From NCBI RefSeq assembly GCF_040359615.1, contig NZ_CP132942.1:4960001-5024000 (forward strand): a DNA stretch of 64,000 nt. The letters are read 5' to 3'. Position 1 is the first letter of the stretch; each line of letters starts with the position of its first letter. The translations under genes were made by a program, and so were the position numbers. Positions 63,479-64,000 of this stretch are shown here, one piece after another. The notes below the pieces were generated by a model. The model was not told where the DNA came from and ran no database searches. It worked only from the letters and a program-made list of their open reading frames with translations. This DNA is from Tunturibacter psychrotolerans (lineage in GTDB: Bacteria; Acidobacteriota; Terriglobia; Terriglobales; Acidobacteriaceae).

Positions 63479-64000
63479 TCACAAAGGCTTGGCGCGGTTC
63501 GAAATCTTGCCGTCATGTGAGCGCGAAACGCGTTTCACCGAGAACTTAGCCTTGTCCAGGCGATCTGCCATGGGTGGAAAGGCAGGCGTAGGCCCCGTCC
63601 AGAGCAACTCATCAACAGTTTCGAAGAGCTGAAGGTCAGTCCGAAGCGTAGCAAGGTCTCGGAAGAGAAAGGCCAGATCCCGCTTACTGTTGAAAGTTTC
63701 GGAGAGGCTTTTCAGGTTGGAGATGTTCACCTGCCAATCCTGTGCGTTAAGTGGGATGGCTTCCAGTCTGCCAAAACGCAATAGGACGGCTGAAGCAGAC
63801 TTTGCACCCCATCCTGGCAGCCCCGGATAGCCGTCTGCTGTGTCACCAACCAAGGCAAGGTAGTCCGGAATGGAGCTTGGTTTGACTCCGAACTTCTCTA
63901 TGACTCCCTGTTCATCCCGCTCGAGACGTCTGCGTCGGTCAAGCTGCACAACTCGCGTTCCCTGAACGCACTGAGCGAGATCTTTATCCGGGGTACTAAT
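63479..64000 (-). CDS. 5'-3' exonuclease (polymerase I N-terminal-domain type), cut by window end
   Basis: The frame is open to base 64000, so the N-terminus lies beyond the window. At the edge it reads STPDKDLAQCV, the conserved STDKDxxQLV metal-site motif of FEN/5'-exonucleases, then VIEKFGVKPSSIPDYLALVG and DTADGYPGLPGWGAKSASAV, the helix-hairpin-helix (H3TH) region with DxxDGxPGxxGxGxKxA. It removes 5' flaps and RNA primers. The C-terminus (SRSHDGKISNRAKPL) ends without a polymerase domain, so it is a stand-alone exonuclease. Confidence 0.88.
   Translation of the reverse strand: MSTPDKDLAQCVQGTRVVQLDRRRRLERDEQGVIEKFGVKPSSIPDYLALVGDTADGYPGLPGWGAKSASAVLLRFGRLEAIPLNAQDWQVNISNLKSLSETFNSKRDLAFLFRDLATLRTDLQLFETVDELLWTGPTPAFPPMADRLDKAKFSVKRVSRSHDGKISNRAKPL

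Noticed and set aside
1..64000. tRNA, rRNA and known riboswitches
   Set aside because: None recognised by eye; weak hits cannot be excluded without a covariance-model search.

Overview
The window looks like a piece of an Acidobacteriota chromosome, most likely the Terriglobia / Acidobacteriaceae group (Granulicella, Edaphobacter or Terriglobus-like). The grounds are a GC-rich sequence with strong C/G wobble bias, a very large TonB-receptor-like protein with an N-terminal carboxypeptidase-regulatory domain, a winged-helix regulator fused to a PD40 propeller, several secreted He_PIG, FG-GAP and parallel beta-helix proteins, and REP-like intergenic repeats of the kind I associate with this group. 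This is inference from gene content; no 16S gene or tRNA was seen.

Layout. 1-20.2 kb is an exopolysaccharide region: the end of a polysaccharide deacetylase, two GT4 glycosyltransferases, three related secreted beta-helix proteins (two carrying He_PIG Ig-like repeats), a GT2 glycosyltransferase, a methyltransferase, a GT87-type membrane transferase, and a UDP-HexNAc 6-dehydrogenase divergent from a 4-epimerase. 20.6-32.7 kb holds a type III polyketide synthase with an FAD oxidoreductase, an acyl carrier protein, two FabF-type ketosynthases and an MFS exporter, mixed with a SpoIIE phosphatase, an NTF2-like protein, a small outer-membrane protein and a WaaE-like glycosyltransferase. 33.2-40.2 kb carries the TonB-type receptor and a convergent ackA-xfp operon (phosphoketolase route to acetate plus ATP). 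40.5-44.7 kb has a Wzy/ligase-like polymerase behind a tiny leader ORF, an FkbM methyltransferase and glmS.

44.8-46.7 kb is a repeat island: a REP-associated tyrosine transposase (RAYT) between two identical 77-bp REP blocks, the two ends of a second, broken RAYT copy on either side of a small periplasmic-protein gene, and the end of an IS5-like element. Between two exact 26-bp direct repeats (46725-46750 and 50685-50710) lies the most striking module: a 575-aa protein with about 74 cysteines and 22 CC doublets, divergent from a single polypeptide that fuses a MauE-type membrane domain to two thioredoxin domains. I read this as a candidate cysteine-rich protein with its own disulfide-forming machine, and as the best candidate in the window for an undescribed system.

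50.7-64 kb contains a secreted protein divergent from the winged-helix/PD40 regulator, then a degenerate stretch (53.7-63.5 kb) with remains of an EAL phosphodiesterase, a beta-lactamase-fold hydrolase, a histidine kinase and a C-terminal adhesin tail, along with some intact genes (NmrA-like reductase, small hypotheticals, an NTF2-like protein and a 992-aa FG-GAP protein). Five copies of a 30-bp element in both orientations are spread through it. The window ends inside a 5'-3' exonuclease gene on the minus strand.
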